Assembly (NCBI GenBank): GCA_036897625.1 | Contig: JAYMTA010000706.1 | Span: forward strand, 1 to 25,028 | Reading direction: 5' to 3' | From: Pelargonium cotyledonis | Lineage: Eukaryota > Streptophyta > Magnoliopsida > Geraniales > Geraniaceae | Length of the DNA stretch: 25,028 bases | Shown here: positions 9,457 through 21,400 of the stretch, one piece after another | Layout: every line of letters begins with the position of its first letter | Numbering within the stretch: position 1 is the first letter of the stretch | Translations under genes and position numbers: made by a program | The notes under the pieces: generated by a model | What the model was told of the DNA's origin: nothing | Databases searched by the model: none | What the model saw: the letters and a program-made list of their open reading frames with translations, nothing else

Positions 9457-11070
9457 ATGCATTTCATTTTACACATTGCAATGGTTCTCCACTTCTGGTT
9501 TGGCCTCTCAGAAGCTGTCCCTGTGATTTCAAAAACCATCTATGTCAATCGTTTCGGTCATGGAGATTTTACCAAGGTGCAACAAGCCATTGATTCTGTC
9601 CCGTCAAACAACAAGGAATGGATACGAATATTTGTGAGAAGAGGCCATTATGAGTAAGCGATAATAATCAATAATCCTCAAATACTAAACCTTCGTCAAA
9701 CTTTACTAACATTAGAGTGTGCATGATTGAGTTCAAACCGAAACTTTGGACATAATAGATCTGGATCAGTCTGGACCTAACTTATTCGATGTGATCCATT
9801 GTGAACTTTAAATTTATTATATTAGTAAATGTATTTGTTTTCTTTCACTTTTAGTGTAATTTACTTCTTTATTGTTCTCTCATTTAACTCCAATAATAAT
9901 TATTTTTGTTTTTTGTGTAGTGAAAAAATTACTATCCCTCAAGACAAAGAGTTCATTTTGCTTGAAGGGCAGGGAAAATTTAATACTATCATTCAATGGG
10001 ATGATGTTGGGAGTGGATCTGAAAATGCCATCTTGTCAGTTTTTGCACAAAACTTTGTAGCAAAAAATATGCAATTCAGGGTACGATATAACCAATGGTT
10101 ACGCCTATAAATATCTTTGTGCGGACGTGTTATAATTTATATCATTATTAAACTTATTGTCATTTTCGTGACAGAATTGTTATAACAAAGACTTACCACA
10201 AGACGACGATAGTGATTGGAGAAAGGGACCATTGACATGGACAACTGCAGCTTATGTTGGTGCAGACAAGGTTTCTTTCTACAATTGTTCGTTTTTTGGT
10301 CAACAAGACACATTGAACGATGCGCAGGGTCGCCATTATTTCGAGTCTTGCTACATTGAAGGTCTAGTCGATTTTATTTGGGGTTATGGGCAATCAGTTT
10401 ATCAGGTTTGAAAATGTAAGATTAGCTTATGCGATTAATTCCAATATTTTAGACTTATAAATGTTCTTGTTAACTTGCAGAACTGTGAAATATATGTAAA
10501 TGCAAATGTTAACCCTAATGTGGCCGGATACATTACGGCTCAAGGTCGATTTAGCTCAGACAATCCAAGCGGTTTTGTGTTCATCTCTGGTTCTATATCG
10601 GGAAATGGTAAAGCTTATCTTGGGAGAGCTTATAAAGAATATTCACGAGTGTTGTTTTACAAAACATATATGTCAAACGTTGTTGATCCCCAAGGATGGG
10701 ACGCTTGGCACTATAAGGGCAAAGAGTAAGTCTTTTTCTTTTGACTAGTTAATCATATATTATTGTTGTGAGAATCAAATTTTCGTGTCAAAGTCATTAT
10801 GATGACCAAAATGTGTTAAATTCAAACACAAAATGAGAATTTCAATTATATTATTGATTCTCATTTCTGAATAAATTTTCTGATACAAACGTACCGAATT
10901 AATTTTGCAGAAATACAATGACGTTTGTAGAAAAGGATTGCACCGGAGACGGGGCGGGACAGTCCAAGCGAGTGAAATGGGAGAAAAAACTATCCGAAAA
11001 CGCTATGAGGATACTTACAAGTATTCATCTTTTCATAGACCAAGATGGGTGGTTGGAGGAACAACCATAA
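9457..11070 (+). CDS. Pectin methylesterase, secreted, no pro-region (tandem copy 1)
   Basis: A pectinesterase-family (CE8) beta-helix enzyme that would remove methyl esters from cell-wall homogalacturonan. Exons: 9457-9653, 9921-10080, 10175-10405, 10481-10725, 10911-11070; 330 aa. Residues 1-21 are a signal peptide ([16 protein letters not shown]). There is no N-terminal inhibitor domain, so it belongs to the PRO-less class. Family landmarks: [36 protein letters not shown] (Asp164), GLVDFIWG (Asp185), YLGRAY (Arg245) and GWDAWHYKG. Both catalytic Asp and the Arg are present. Unusual: DFIWG replaces the common DFIFG, and LGR-A-Y replaces LGR-x-W, so the aromatic residue expected near the substrate is Tyr. 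The usual Gln-Ala-Val-Ala block reads TTAAYVG. Activity is therefore uncertain. It sits 842 bp before its paralogue, same strand. Confidence 0.92.
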
Positions 11071-11639
11071 CCTAGGCGTTTTTTTTTTTTTTTGCTATGT
11101 TGTGATTTTTTTTCCACGCTCTTAGTTGGTTTTAGAGCATCTACGAGGCAATTTCACACAATGTCGAAGGACAATATGAATAGAATAAATTGATTATTTT
11201 TGGATTTTTATACGAAAAGATTCCTAGTAATAGTTTGTATTGATTTGTTAGGTTAGTAAACCCGAACGTTCCAACTTATGATGGGTGCTCACATCCCAAG
11301 AAAATATATTTTTGAGTCGTTATTAGTGAGAGAAAAAAAAAAGTCGCATCACTTAGTCAAAGTTTCTATCTAAAATGTATGGTCCGGGTCGTGGCTAAAT
11401 CTAAAATATTTGCATATAAACGATAAAAAGCTCAGAACCTTCAACAAACAAAACATAAAATTAATTCATGTACGTGTAACGACGCCACTTCGAATGCAAC
11501 AAACGTAACGATGAAAATGCACGTAGTTTTGTGCATGTACCGCTATTTGAAGCCGGAGTTGTGTCTTACCAGTTTAGTTATAAATCTATTATGTTATTTC
11601 AAGAATATAGTACACATATTTTTATGGGATTAATGGATT
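11071..11639. other. Intergenic spacer between the pectinesterase copies
   Basis: It holds the 3' flank of copy 1 and then sequence preceding the duplicated promoter. A stretch near 11450-11490 (acaaaac, then taattcatgtacgtgtaa) resembles 14097-14130 downstream of copy 2, which marks how far the duplicated unit reaches beyond the stop codon. No gene seen. Confidence 0.5.
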
Positions 11640-11912
11640 TTAATCCATAGAATAATAAGTAAGAAATACATATATATATTCATCAGTGTCCCAACAACAG
11701 ATTAACAAATTAATGGAGTGGATTTTTAATTTTAATTTTTACCTTTTTAGACGAAATGTTTTACTATATTTCTAGTAAAATCACAAACAAAATTTGCTAC
11801 CATTTTAGTCATATTTGATTACTCCACAGTGACAAACAAAGCTTCAAAAAGAACACTAATTCACAAATCATTATAAAAATAATTGTGTTTATGGTTCTTT
11901 TCAAGTCTCAAA
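11640..11912 (+). promoter_or_regulatory. Promoter region of the second pectinesterase
   Basis: It is homologous to the region before copy 1 (blocks listed there). A perfect TATAAAA occurs at 11872-11878, where copy 1 has the weaker cataaatt; it lies only about 35 bp before the ATG, so its use as the TATA box is doubtful. TTCAAAAAG near 11842 matches the TTTAAAAAG of copy 1. Confidence 0.4.
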
Positions 11913-13820
11913 ATGCATTACATTTTACACATTGCAATTGCTCTCCACTTCTGGTTTGGCCTCTCAGAAGCTGTCCCTATAGTTTCAAAAACCATCTTTG
12001 TCAATCGTTCCGGTCGCGGAAATTTTACCGATATTCAACAAGCCATTGATTCCGTCCCATCAAACAACAAGGAATGGATACGTATCGCCCTGAGAAAAGG
12101 CAGTTACGAGTAAGCGATCATAATCAGTAATCTTGAATATTAATTCGTCGTCAAACATTAATAACAAGTAGGAGTGTGCATGATTGAGTCAAGACCAAAT
12201 TTTGGACATTTGGGACAATCCATTTTTTTCTCACTTATGGTATAATTTAGTTCATTTCACTAATAATAATAAATTTTTTATATTCAAAACCGGTTCATTC
12301 AGTACGATTATTTTTGGTTTGGTCCGATCTCATTGCGTACCAAGTTCAGTCAGTGACTCTCGGTCCTATTCCGGTCCGGTTCTGGGCATTAATTGTTTGT
12401 TACCATGTTGTGTGTAACTTTTTTTAATTTGGTCACATGTGTAGTGGAAAAATTATTATCCCCAAAGACAAAGGGTTCATTTTGCTTGAAGGAGAGGGGA
12501 GAGACAATACTATCATTCAATGGGATGATGTTGGGGGTGGATATATGAATGCTACATTCTCAATTTTTGCACAAAATTTTGTTGCAAGGAATGTCCAATT
12601 CAGGGTAAGATGTAGCTAATGGTTAGAAAAACGTGTATACGTGTCCCTGCGTTACGCTTTATACCAGATAAGAACTGTTGTCGTTTTTTTTTGTTTGACA
12701 GAATAGTTATAACAAACAATTGCCCCAAGATATCGGTAGTGATTGGGACAAGGGACCGTTGACGTGGACGACTGCAGCCCATGTTGGTGCAGACAAGGTT
12801 TCTTTCTATAATTGTTCGTTTTATGGTCAACAAGACACATTGAATGATGCCTCCGGTCGCCACTATTTCGAGGCTTGCTACATTGAAGGTCTAGTCGATT
12901 TTATTTGGGGTTATGGGCAATCAATTTATAAGGTTTGAAAAAACAAATGAATCTTAGATTTTTGTGAATAGTACAATATTTTGTATTTACAAGGGTTTGT
13001 ATCGACTTGTAGAACTGTGAAATATACATAAACGCAAAGGTTAGGCCTGGATTGCGTGGATACATTACAGCTCAAGGCCGAGAGAACTCGAATGATTCAA
13101 GTGGATTTGTGTTCATCTCTGGCTCTGTGTCAGGAAATGGTAAAGGTTACCTTGGGAGGGCTTATAGGGATTATTCAAGAGTGTTGTTTTACAAAACGTA
13201 TATGTCAAATGTCGTTGTACCCGAGGGATGGGATGCATGGCATTACAAGGGCAAAGAGTAAGATTTGTTCTTTCTATTAATCAATTATATATTATTGCTT
13301 ATGATAGAGGTAGTTAAAGGTGTGCATCATATAAGACTTGATGCTTGTGTTGGTCTTGCACATATGGCCATATTAAGACAGACGACGTTTATCTAACGCA
13401 TAATAGTCACTTAGTGACGCCTTGAGTATATGCGCAAGGCACCAAAAGGCATTTTATTAAGTAAAGAATTGAAAAGAAACAAAAAAATATATTTTTCTTG
13501 CTCTATAAGAATTTCAAAGTTTCGAATTGTGAAGGAAGACCGTACATTCTTTTTAAAGTCGTTATTATGACTAAAATGTGTTGTTCTCATTTCTATTCTT
13601 GATTCTCATTTCTAAATAAAAAATTTATAACGAACGTTACAGATTAATTTTGTGGTGCAGAAATACAATAACTTTTGCAGAAGAGGATTGCACCGGAGAT
13701 GGAGCAAGAAAGTCCAATCGAGTAAAATGGCAGAAGAAGCTGCCCGAAACGGCTTTGAATATACTTGCAAGTGTTCATCTTTTCATAGACCAAGATGGAT
13801 GGTTGAAGGCACAACCTTAA
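11913..13820 (+). CDS. Pectin methylesterase, secreted, no pro-region (tandem copy 2)
   Basis: This is the paralogue of the gene at 9457, with the same five-exon plan and identical exon lengths (197, 160, 231, 245, 160 bp): 11913-12109, 12445-12604, 12702-12932, 13013-13257, 13661-13820; 330 aa. By hand alignment 257 of 330 residues are identical, about 78 percent. It has the signal peptide ([16 protein letters not shown]), [16 protein letters not shown] and [12 protein letters not shown], so the catalytic Asp pair and Arg are kept, and the same Phe-to-Trp and Trp-to-Tyr changes occur. An in-frame ATG ten codons upstream (11883) would give a longer leader; I chose the start that aligns with copy 1 and begins the signal peptide. 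Most differences are scattered, with none breaking the frame, so both copies look selected. Introns 1 and 4 are longer than in copy 1. Confidence 0.92.
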
Positions 13821-14243
13821 CCTGTGTAGTTTGTATTCGAATTTGTGTTTACGTCTTTGTTGATTTTGGAGAAGTACATGTCGCAATTTAATGCATGCTC
13901 AAATAAAATGTGACATCAATAAATTTAGTCCAAATACCTTAAAGTTCTCAAACAAATAATGAGGCATAAATGCCTAAACAAAAAAGAAATGTGAAAAAAG
14001 ACCTCGAACTTAAAAGACGAAATGCACAACATTAACTAACTTTTCTTTTTCTAAGAAAAGAGACACATTGCTAGGTTTTAATTCCATGCTTCCAGAGACA
14101 AAACAAAATATTAATTAATGTACGCGTAATTACGTAATATCCCTAAGGGTACTAAGGTCATTGTAACAACTCGATCTAAATAAGATGTTTATTTACTCAT
14201 TTGTGTTTACATTACTACATTAAGGCATCAAGACAAAGGCTAT
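13821..14243. other. Convergent 3' flanks of pectinesterase copy 2 and SPT5
   Basis: The two genes converge here, so the stretch should hold both 3' untranslated regions. No coding sequence seen. The stretch near 14097-14130 is the duplicate of that near 11450-11490. Confidence 0.5.
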
Positions 14244-15450
14244 CTAGGCAAGTTTTGCAAGAATAACCATGTCTAAAATCTTGACATCAAGAGTATCATC
14301 TAACTTGACGATTCCATCGGTACCATCTACACCAATCAACTTGCCCGTGGCACCACGTTGCGCGCCACCCATAATTTTGATCTTGTCGGATTTTCTTGGA
14401 GCCACTGCCTCGACTTCATTGGCAAGGGCTGTAATCGTTTCCCCGTTGCCACTTGACCCTAGGCCTACTTTACACGACCCATCCTGCAGCCAGACAAGTA
14501 ATGTACGTTCAAACACTAACTTTCATGCAAGCAAGCTATAGTTTCCATATGCAGCAAATTGTACGAGCTAACAATCCCAGCAAACATAAATGTTAAATGT
14601 ACAGTGTAAACCGGAAACCAGAGGGTCATCGCCGGAAGTAGTTCAAGATATTTACCGGAAGCACTTCACGGACAACTCCTACAAGAGGGTCATCTCCGGA
14701 CCTGCGCACATGAACCAATATGTCTGGAAGTAACCATGTTCCGTCATTGTCCCCGCCTGCACCATAATAACACCTTGAATTTAAATATTTGGAAGATTCA
14801 AACTAAAAAAAAATAAAAAATTGGTCAGACACATAAACTGATTTTTGAATAACGGAGAAATCCAATAGGCATTATGGTTCTCCGGAAAGGTGAGTTGGCA
14901 AGGACAAATTCCCAGGAACTCACCAAGTTGTTAGAAGTAAAGACTCAACAGCTAACAAGTAACAAGTATACAGTACACATCTATAGAACTTGATTCCAGG
15001 GTTTGTACCATTAATGTTCAATATGGATAGTGTTTCTAGTTCAAATGCTGGACACCAAAAAAATATTACCTATAGCAGGAGACATAATATCCAGACCACC
15101 AGTTCCCGGCGTCATTGGCTGGGCTCCAGGTGTGCCAGGTAGATACGATGCTGAACTTGGAGTCATAGGTTGGCCAGGAGTTGAAGGTAAATAGGGGCTA
15201 GGAGCATTGGCTACAGAAGAAAAAAGAACATAAATTGACTCACGACAATAAAATCCACAAAATATCAGAAATTAAATTAAATAGTAAAATACCATAGCCG
15301 GAACTGCTATCCCTTGGTGTTCCAGCATCACTATAACTACCACCAGGAGTGTTAGCCCAACCAGAGCCAGGAGTTGGGGCTTCATATGTCCGTAGGGGAG
15401 GACTACCTGGCTGCAATGACAATTACATTTACATATACAGAGAAAAATAG

Positions 15451-15481
<31 letters not shown>

Positions 15482-18400
15482 TTATCTAGATGCAAAAGAT
15501 TATCAGAGTAAAGATCTATACCTGATACTGCGGACTTGTACTCCAAGAAGCAGGATTTCCTTCTTCCCAATTATCCCTAAAAATTAAAATCATAACGCAA
15601 GAGCCATTTGTCAATAGAGGGGACACTCGGTACAAAACATAAAAGACATGCTAGCTGAGTTGCTTTTTGAATTGTTAAAGTGACCCAATTATCCCTAAAA
15701 ATTAAAATCATAACGCAAGAACCATTTGTCAATAGAGGGGACACTTGGTACAATACATCAAAGACATGCTAGCTGAGTTGCTTTTTGAATTGTTAAAGTG
15801 AACACAAGTCAGGATAAAATACAACACATTAAAGGACCCAGCATCAGTAGCAGTTTCCCAAACAACTAAACTAATATACATTCTTATCTTTTAAATTTGA
15901 AAGTTTAAGTAATCCCCAAATCCACATTTGCAACTTTACTGCCAACATATGAAACCATGACCATAGTTACCACAAATTGCTTCTTAGGGAAAGATTCAAG
16001 TTCTGGAAAGTTTGTTCCAGATCGCAGAACAGTGGCGATCAAAAACGCTATATTGGGAGATCCAGATTAGAGAACACACGTGTTGTCTGAAGCATTTTCT
16101 CTTCTCCGGTGACTAAGGGCGCAAGAAAAATAACCCATGTTCTCTTCTCCGGTAACAGGCATTCGTTTTGGAATAATAGTAAAAATACTCTCTTTACTTG
16201 AAAGAGTTAAATAATTCCAAATTTTGAGTAATTGAAATAATATGGTTGAGGTAATATTTCAATTCCTTTTACGTTAAAAAGAAAATATACGAAAGCTACC
16301 TTAAAGTTCAATCTAAATTAAGAACAAACCTTGGTGGACTCATTGGTGTATAAGGATTCCACGCCCGGTCACGCATTGGCGTCCTCATGCCATCGTGAAT
16401 AGGAGTTGCTACAAAGGAAATCCAACAGGAATTAGTGAAAGGGAGAAGAGTTAACAACCAAGACTGCCAAGAATCTATCTAGTGTTTATAGACAAAAAAT
16501 AAAATAAAAGCAACAAACCTCCTGAATCTCTCATAGGTGTCATATATGGATGTAATGGAGTTCGGGAAGGATGCATGGGTGTCTCACTCCCCATACCATA
16601 TCGGGGTGGGTCTCTGGAAAAGGCATAAACTATAAGATATTTTGAACCAAGAGCAGATCAAATTAACTAAAAATAGTACATGTTTACCTGTACGGAGTTG
16701 AAACAACCACATTATCAGAAATATGAGAGCGAGCAACTGCAAAACAAACATAGACGGTTAAAGCTCATAACAATAACAGAACCAAGAATGCGGTCCTTTC
16801 CCAAATTTTAGACTTGCCTGTAACAACCTTCATCTGTGATTCAAGTTCAACCCGAACCATTTGACCTTTAACTTCCTTAACACGACCACGGTAACCCTTA
16901 AAGGGACCCTGGCGAATTTTTACTGTAGTACCAGTTAGGGAATCATGTCCTCCCCTTCCACCTCCTCTCTGTCCCCTTCCACCTCCAGCTGTACCATAAA
17001 GATAGAATAAATCCATAATGGAGTTCATAATTGAAATTTTTAATGAGCACAAAAGTGTAAGAATCCAATGACAATATGAAATGCATTTAATATCAACAAC
17101 ATACAGTCAATTGGGGGGCGTCCAGGAAATTTCCTCGGTGCAGGAATACGAGATGGAGTCATGGAGCCAGAAAATCTCGAGAAGGGATCACCCTAAAAAA
17201 ATTGATATAAGAGTTGGACCAAACAAGCTTAAATGATAAAAACAAAAATAAAAATGAACTTAAATATTAAAGTATCTTCATTCTTCTATAAAAAAAAATG
17301 AAAAAGAATAATCATCTTCATCAAAAGATTACATTTCTGCCACCGTTGGAACGTGATCCTCCCACAACAACAATGGATTGGGATTTAGAACATATGAAGC
17401 CAGCATGCTCTAGGTGATGACGATCATAGATGAATACAACTCCTCTGTATACATGTTCCACTGGACCTTGTTTCCCCTAATATACAAGGAGAAACAATAA
17501 TTAATAGATGATAAAAAATAAAATTACTGTATATGGTATATAACTATGAGATAAGATAAATCCAGTTGGAGGTACAGATATAACCTTGCAAGGGCCCTCG
17601 AGAATTCTAACCACGTCTTTCACAGATACTGTGTTCTTGAACCGATCTTGCACACTAACTTTCCTCTCAAGCTTGCATTTGATCTCTCTCAACCGAACAA
17701 GAGCCACTTCCGGTCTCTCAGGAACTCCCTTAAGAACCTATACAAAAAGATGAAAGAATAAAACAAAGTGAGCATTCAAAATATTGTAGGAGGGTGGGGG
17801 TGAACATTAGGTCATTGAGCTCTCACCTGAAAAGCTTCAGTTTCTACTCGGATAATCACACCAAAGCTCATATTGCTTCATCAAATAAAAATACAAGTAA
17901 AAAACATTAAATTTTCATATAATATTATCGATAATAACAAACACAACAATAATTAAGATTAAATTCTAATATAAAAGCAACTTACTCCAACAGAACAAGA
18001 TCACGAAGCTCGTAGTCCCCAATCTTGGTAATACCAGAAGTTACCTCTGAACTCTCCACAACATCATCAGCAAATACACGGATCTAAGGAAAACAAAAAT
18101 ATTGATTTAATTCCATATCATGGTAACCAAACTATTTCCATGTCTGCAGCTGCATTCCTATGATTGTTCAAATAATTGATCACTCACATGTTCCTTGGTC
18201 GTATCAGAAAGAATTATAAGCACATGCTGCTCAACCTTAACAACCATGCCTGTAGCCCCTTGATGTGAACCAGAGACAATCTTCACATGATTCCCAGGTT
18301 CAAAATACTTGCAAAGCTCTTTTTCATTGACAGCAAGAGTTTTCTGCAGATTAATAGAGAATATCAAGGGATTTCTAACAATCAAGGTCATTTCAATAGA

Positions 18401-21400
18401 ATGAACATCATGGACATGCTACAGAATCAATTGATTCTTACCGGAAGACCCTTCATTTCAGGTCTTATATGTACAGTCTCTTCTTCAACTTTCTCAACCC
18501 ACCCTTTCAGATTTTTTAAATCTCCCTTCACAACAATGACCGCATCACCCTTCATGAAGTGACCTTTCTTTCTATTCGCAAATAAAGTTGACAAACTAGC
18601 TATATCTTCTCCATTCTCCCCAGGTTTCCGAAATTTTTCAAGTTCATCAAAACTTGGTTGTATGTTCTGCATGCTGATCGATTTCATGGACACTGGCTTA
18701 TATAAGAAACCATCCTTAAACCGCATGCCGCCAATGGACTCAAAATAATCACCAGTCATTGGATCTCGTTTGCGATCTACACGAATGTTCAATTCTCTGA
18801 ACAAACATACAGCTAACTGTTATGCAATATATAAATTGAGTACAAATTACATTGCAACCCAAAATAATAAAAACAGTGTTACCTGACTTCATCAATATTC
18901 AAAAATCGTGGAGGAGGAACAAAAGCCTTCTTCTTTGGAACTTCTCTTCCTTCCTGTTTCAAAAGTAAAAAAGCTGTTGCAGAAACTAGAATGAAGATAC
19001 ATAAAATAAAACAAAACAAAAATGCCATAAAAAAACTAGGTTAGACTCTATAAGACCAAAAACAATTATAAAAAAACTCTGGAAGTACATTTCACAATGA
19101 CAAATCTTTTGATATCATACAGCCTACAGAAAGCAATATTTCATCACAACTATGGTTACTAATAGGAAGAAATAAGAGCTAGTTCATGAAAACATGAAAA
19201 GATAAGGGAAGTAACTAGTGATCCTATCACTATATCGGAAGGATCTAAGCAGCAAGTAAAAAATTCAGTACCATTTTAGCTGCAAGAGCCTGCAAATCAA
19301 TTCTTGGAATTAATTTTACGTCAACCTTCTGCCGCACATTGTCCACATCTACCACCTAAAAAGGTAGCATATAGGTCAGACTAGAAAACTTTAAGAATAA
19401 TGTCATGAATAATGCAAAGATAAATAAGATAACAGTTCCTACTTTGGCAAGATCCCCTTTATATGTCCCGATCTTCATTCTGACCCAGGTATCCCTAGTA
19501 AGATCAACTGCTTTGCTTTCAACTGCTAGAACGTCGGTCATTTCTCTAATTGGAACAAGCATTACTTTCTGTGAATATATATTCCGCAAACCTTTGCAAG
19601 CCTGAAAAGGAAGTAAAGCAGCAACATTTCATAGTGCAATCATGAAATAACATCAGAATTCCAAAAATACCGTCACTGCTAAAACAAAGTAATTGCATCA
19701 TGCTTCTTTGGTACAAAACTCTATTGCCTACTAAAGAGAGTAACACTTATAACCCATTTCATCAGGATTGAACCAGGGACTTCCATTGAAAAAATTGAAC
19801 AGAGACCCCATCCAATCAAATTAGGCTGATGATAAAAAAGATTACATTCAATCATGCATCAATCACAACATACCTCCTTCACATGAGCCTCTTTATCTGC
19901 TTCTACATAAATGTAGTTTTTGAGATGATCTAAGGCAACCGCAGATCTAATTTGTAACTCAGATCCTTTGTCAATGAACTTTTGCATCAGGCAAACAGCC
20001 GCCTCCCTTTCACGGCCAATCTAACACCGACCAAAACAGAATAAGTGACTAAAAGAACACCCCCAATGACTTATTTGGTACTGAGTGAAACATTTGAGAT
20101 ACATAATTGGGTTGCTTCCAAAATAATATGGAGTCACTCGGGAGCAAGCTTTACTAATATGCCTGGTATTTGCATGAAGGAATAATATATCACAGATGAG
20201 ACCTAAATACTAAATCATTCATAATTAACTTCAATACTTACTGTTCTCAACACAAATTATGTCTAAAATAAATCCAAAAAGTTATCATACCGCACATTTC
20301 ACCATCCACAACTTTGGATCCCTAACGGATGGCAAAAGAGCTTGTTGTTCAACATCTGTTGTCTCTTCATCATATTCTGTGTGGCTTGACCTTGCATATC
20401 TTGCCTGAATGCTTCTCTCAAGAGCTTCAACATCTTCTTGTTCATCTTCACGAGGAAGCAAGGGACGACGATGTATCCTTCTACCATCATCGTCATCAGG
20501 CAGATCAGCTCCGTTATCAACTATGAAATCTGCATGTGAAGCTTTTTATTAATGCATGAGTGATGCACAGAAAACAAATTCTTAATTATAATAATGAGAA
20601 TAAGATTGAAGATTCAAAAGAGAACCACAAATGAAACTACACTCATTTTTTCTGTGTGCCCGCGTAGCAACATCAAGAAGCTAGAGAATGCATTATAACA
20701 TCAGCCAGTACATAACAATATTCCAGAAATGCCAGGGATCTCTCGGGTACATTTGCAAAACTAAATAGAAGGGATAAAGTACATACACTACACATTGATC
20801 TGATGTGACATGTAGCATATAAATTTTAGATATAGAATAGATATTAGTTCTAACTTTTATTCAATTAAAGAACATATTAAAACTAGATAGCACATAAAAG
20901 TTGCAGGTAGCAAAAAGTGATTTAAGCAAACAGCAATGCAAAAAGCTCTCGGAATACAGATGCATGAATAAATAAAAGGCAAGTTTAGGGTTAGATTGAT
21001 CTAAGGGTAGCATATAAGGTTTAATAATAGAAAAGCTAGAAATTATACATAATACATAATAACTATAAAGTCCAGAACTCACTAAGATCGATTACAGCAT
21101 AAAATCATTAACCATTACAAGAGCCAAATAACCACAAGACCTAGAGAGAAGAGAAGAAAGTAACAGGTTTCCTCAGAGATGAGTCTAACTTCATTCTGAG
21201 CAACAACAAAAAAAAGTGTAGAAGGATGAATGCATTAATCAGAACACCATTAAGAAAAACAAAAACAATTAAACAGAGATACAAATTGCATTGCTCATGC
21301 CTACTATAACAAGTTAGTAAGTTTCACTGCAATAAGTTTCCATCAAACACTGCATAAAGACAAATCAAAATTTTTTCTAGAATGTCATCAGACTTTCAAA

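Noticed and set aside
12287-12400. Repeated ggtccggt/ggttcggt-like text in intron 1 of pectinesterase copy 2, considered as a transposon end.
   Set aside because: No inverted ends or target duplication could be found, and the homologous intron of copy 1 has a related though shorter stretch.
14269-14541. A 90-codon plus-strand open frame.
   Set aside because: It is the antisense shadow of the last SPT5 exon.
15161-16620. WG/GW (AGO-hook) motifs in the SPT5 C-terminal region, which would indicate the RNA-silencing paralogue SPT5L/KTF1.
   Set aside because: Only isolated GW/SW pairs occur; the region is TP/SP-rich as in ordinary SPT5, and the total length fits SPT5.
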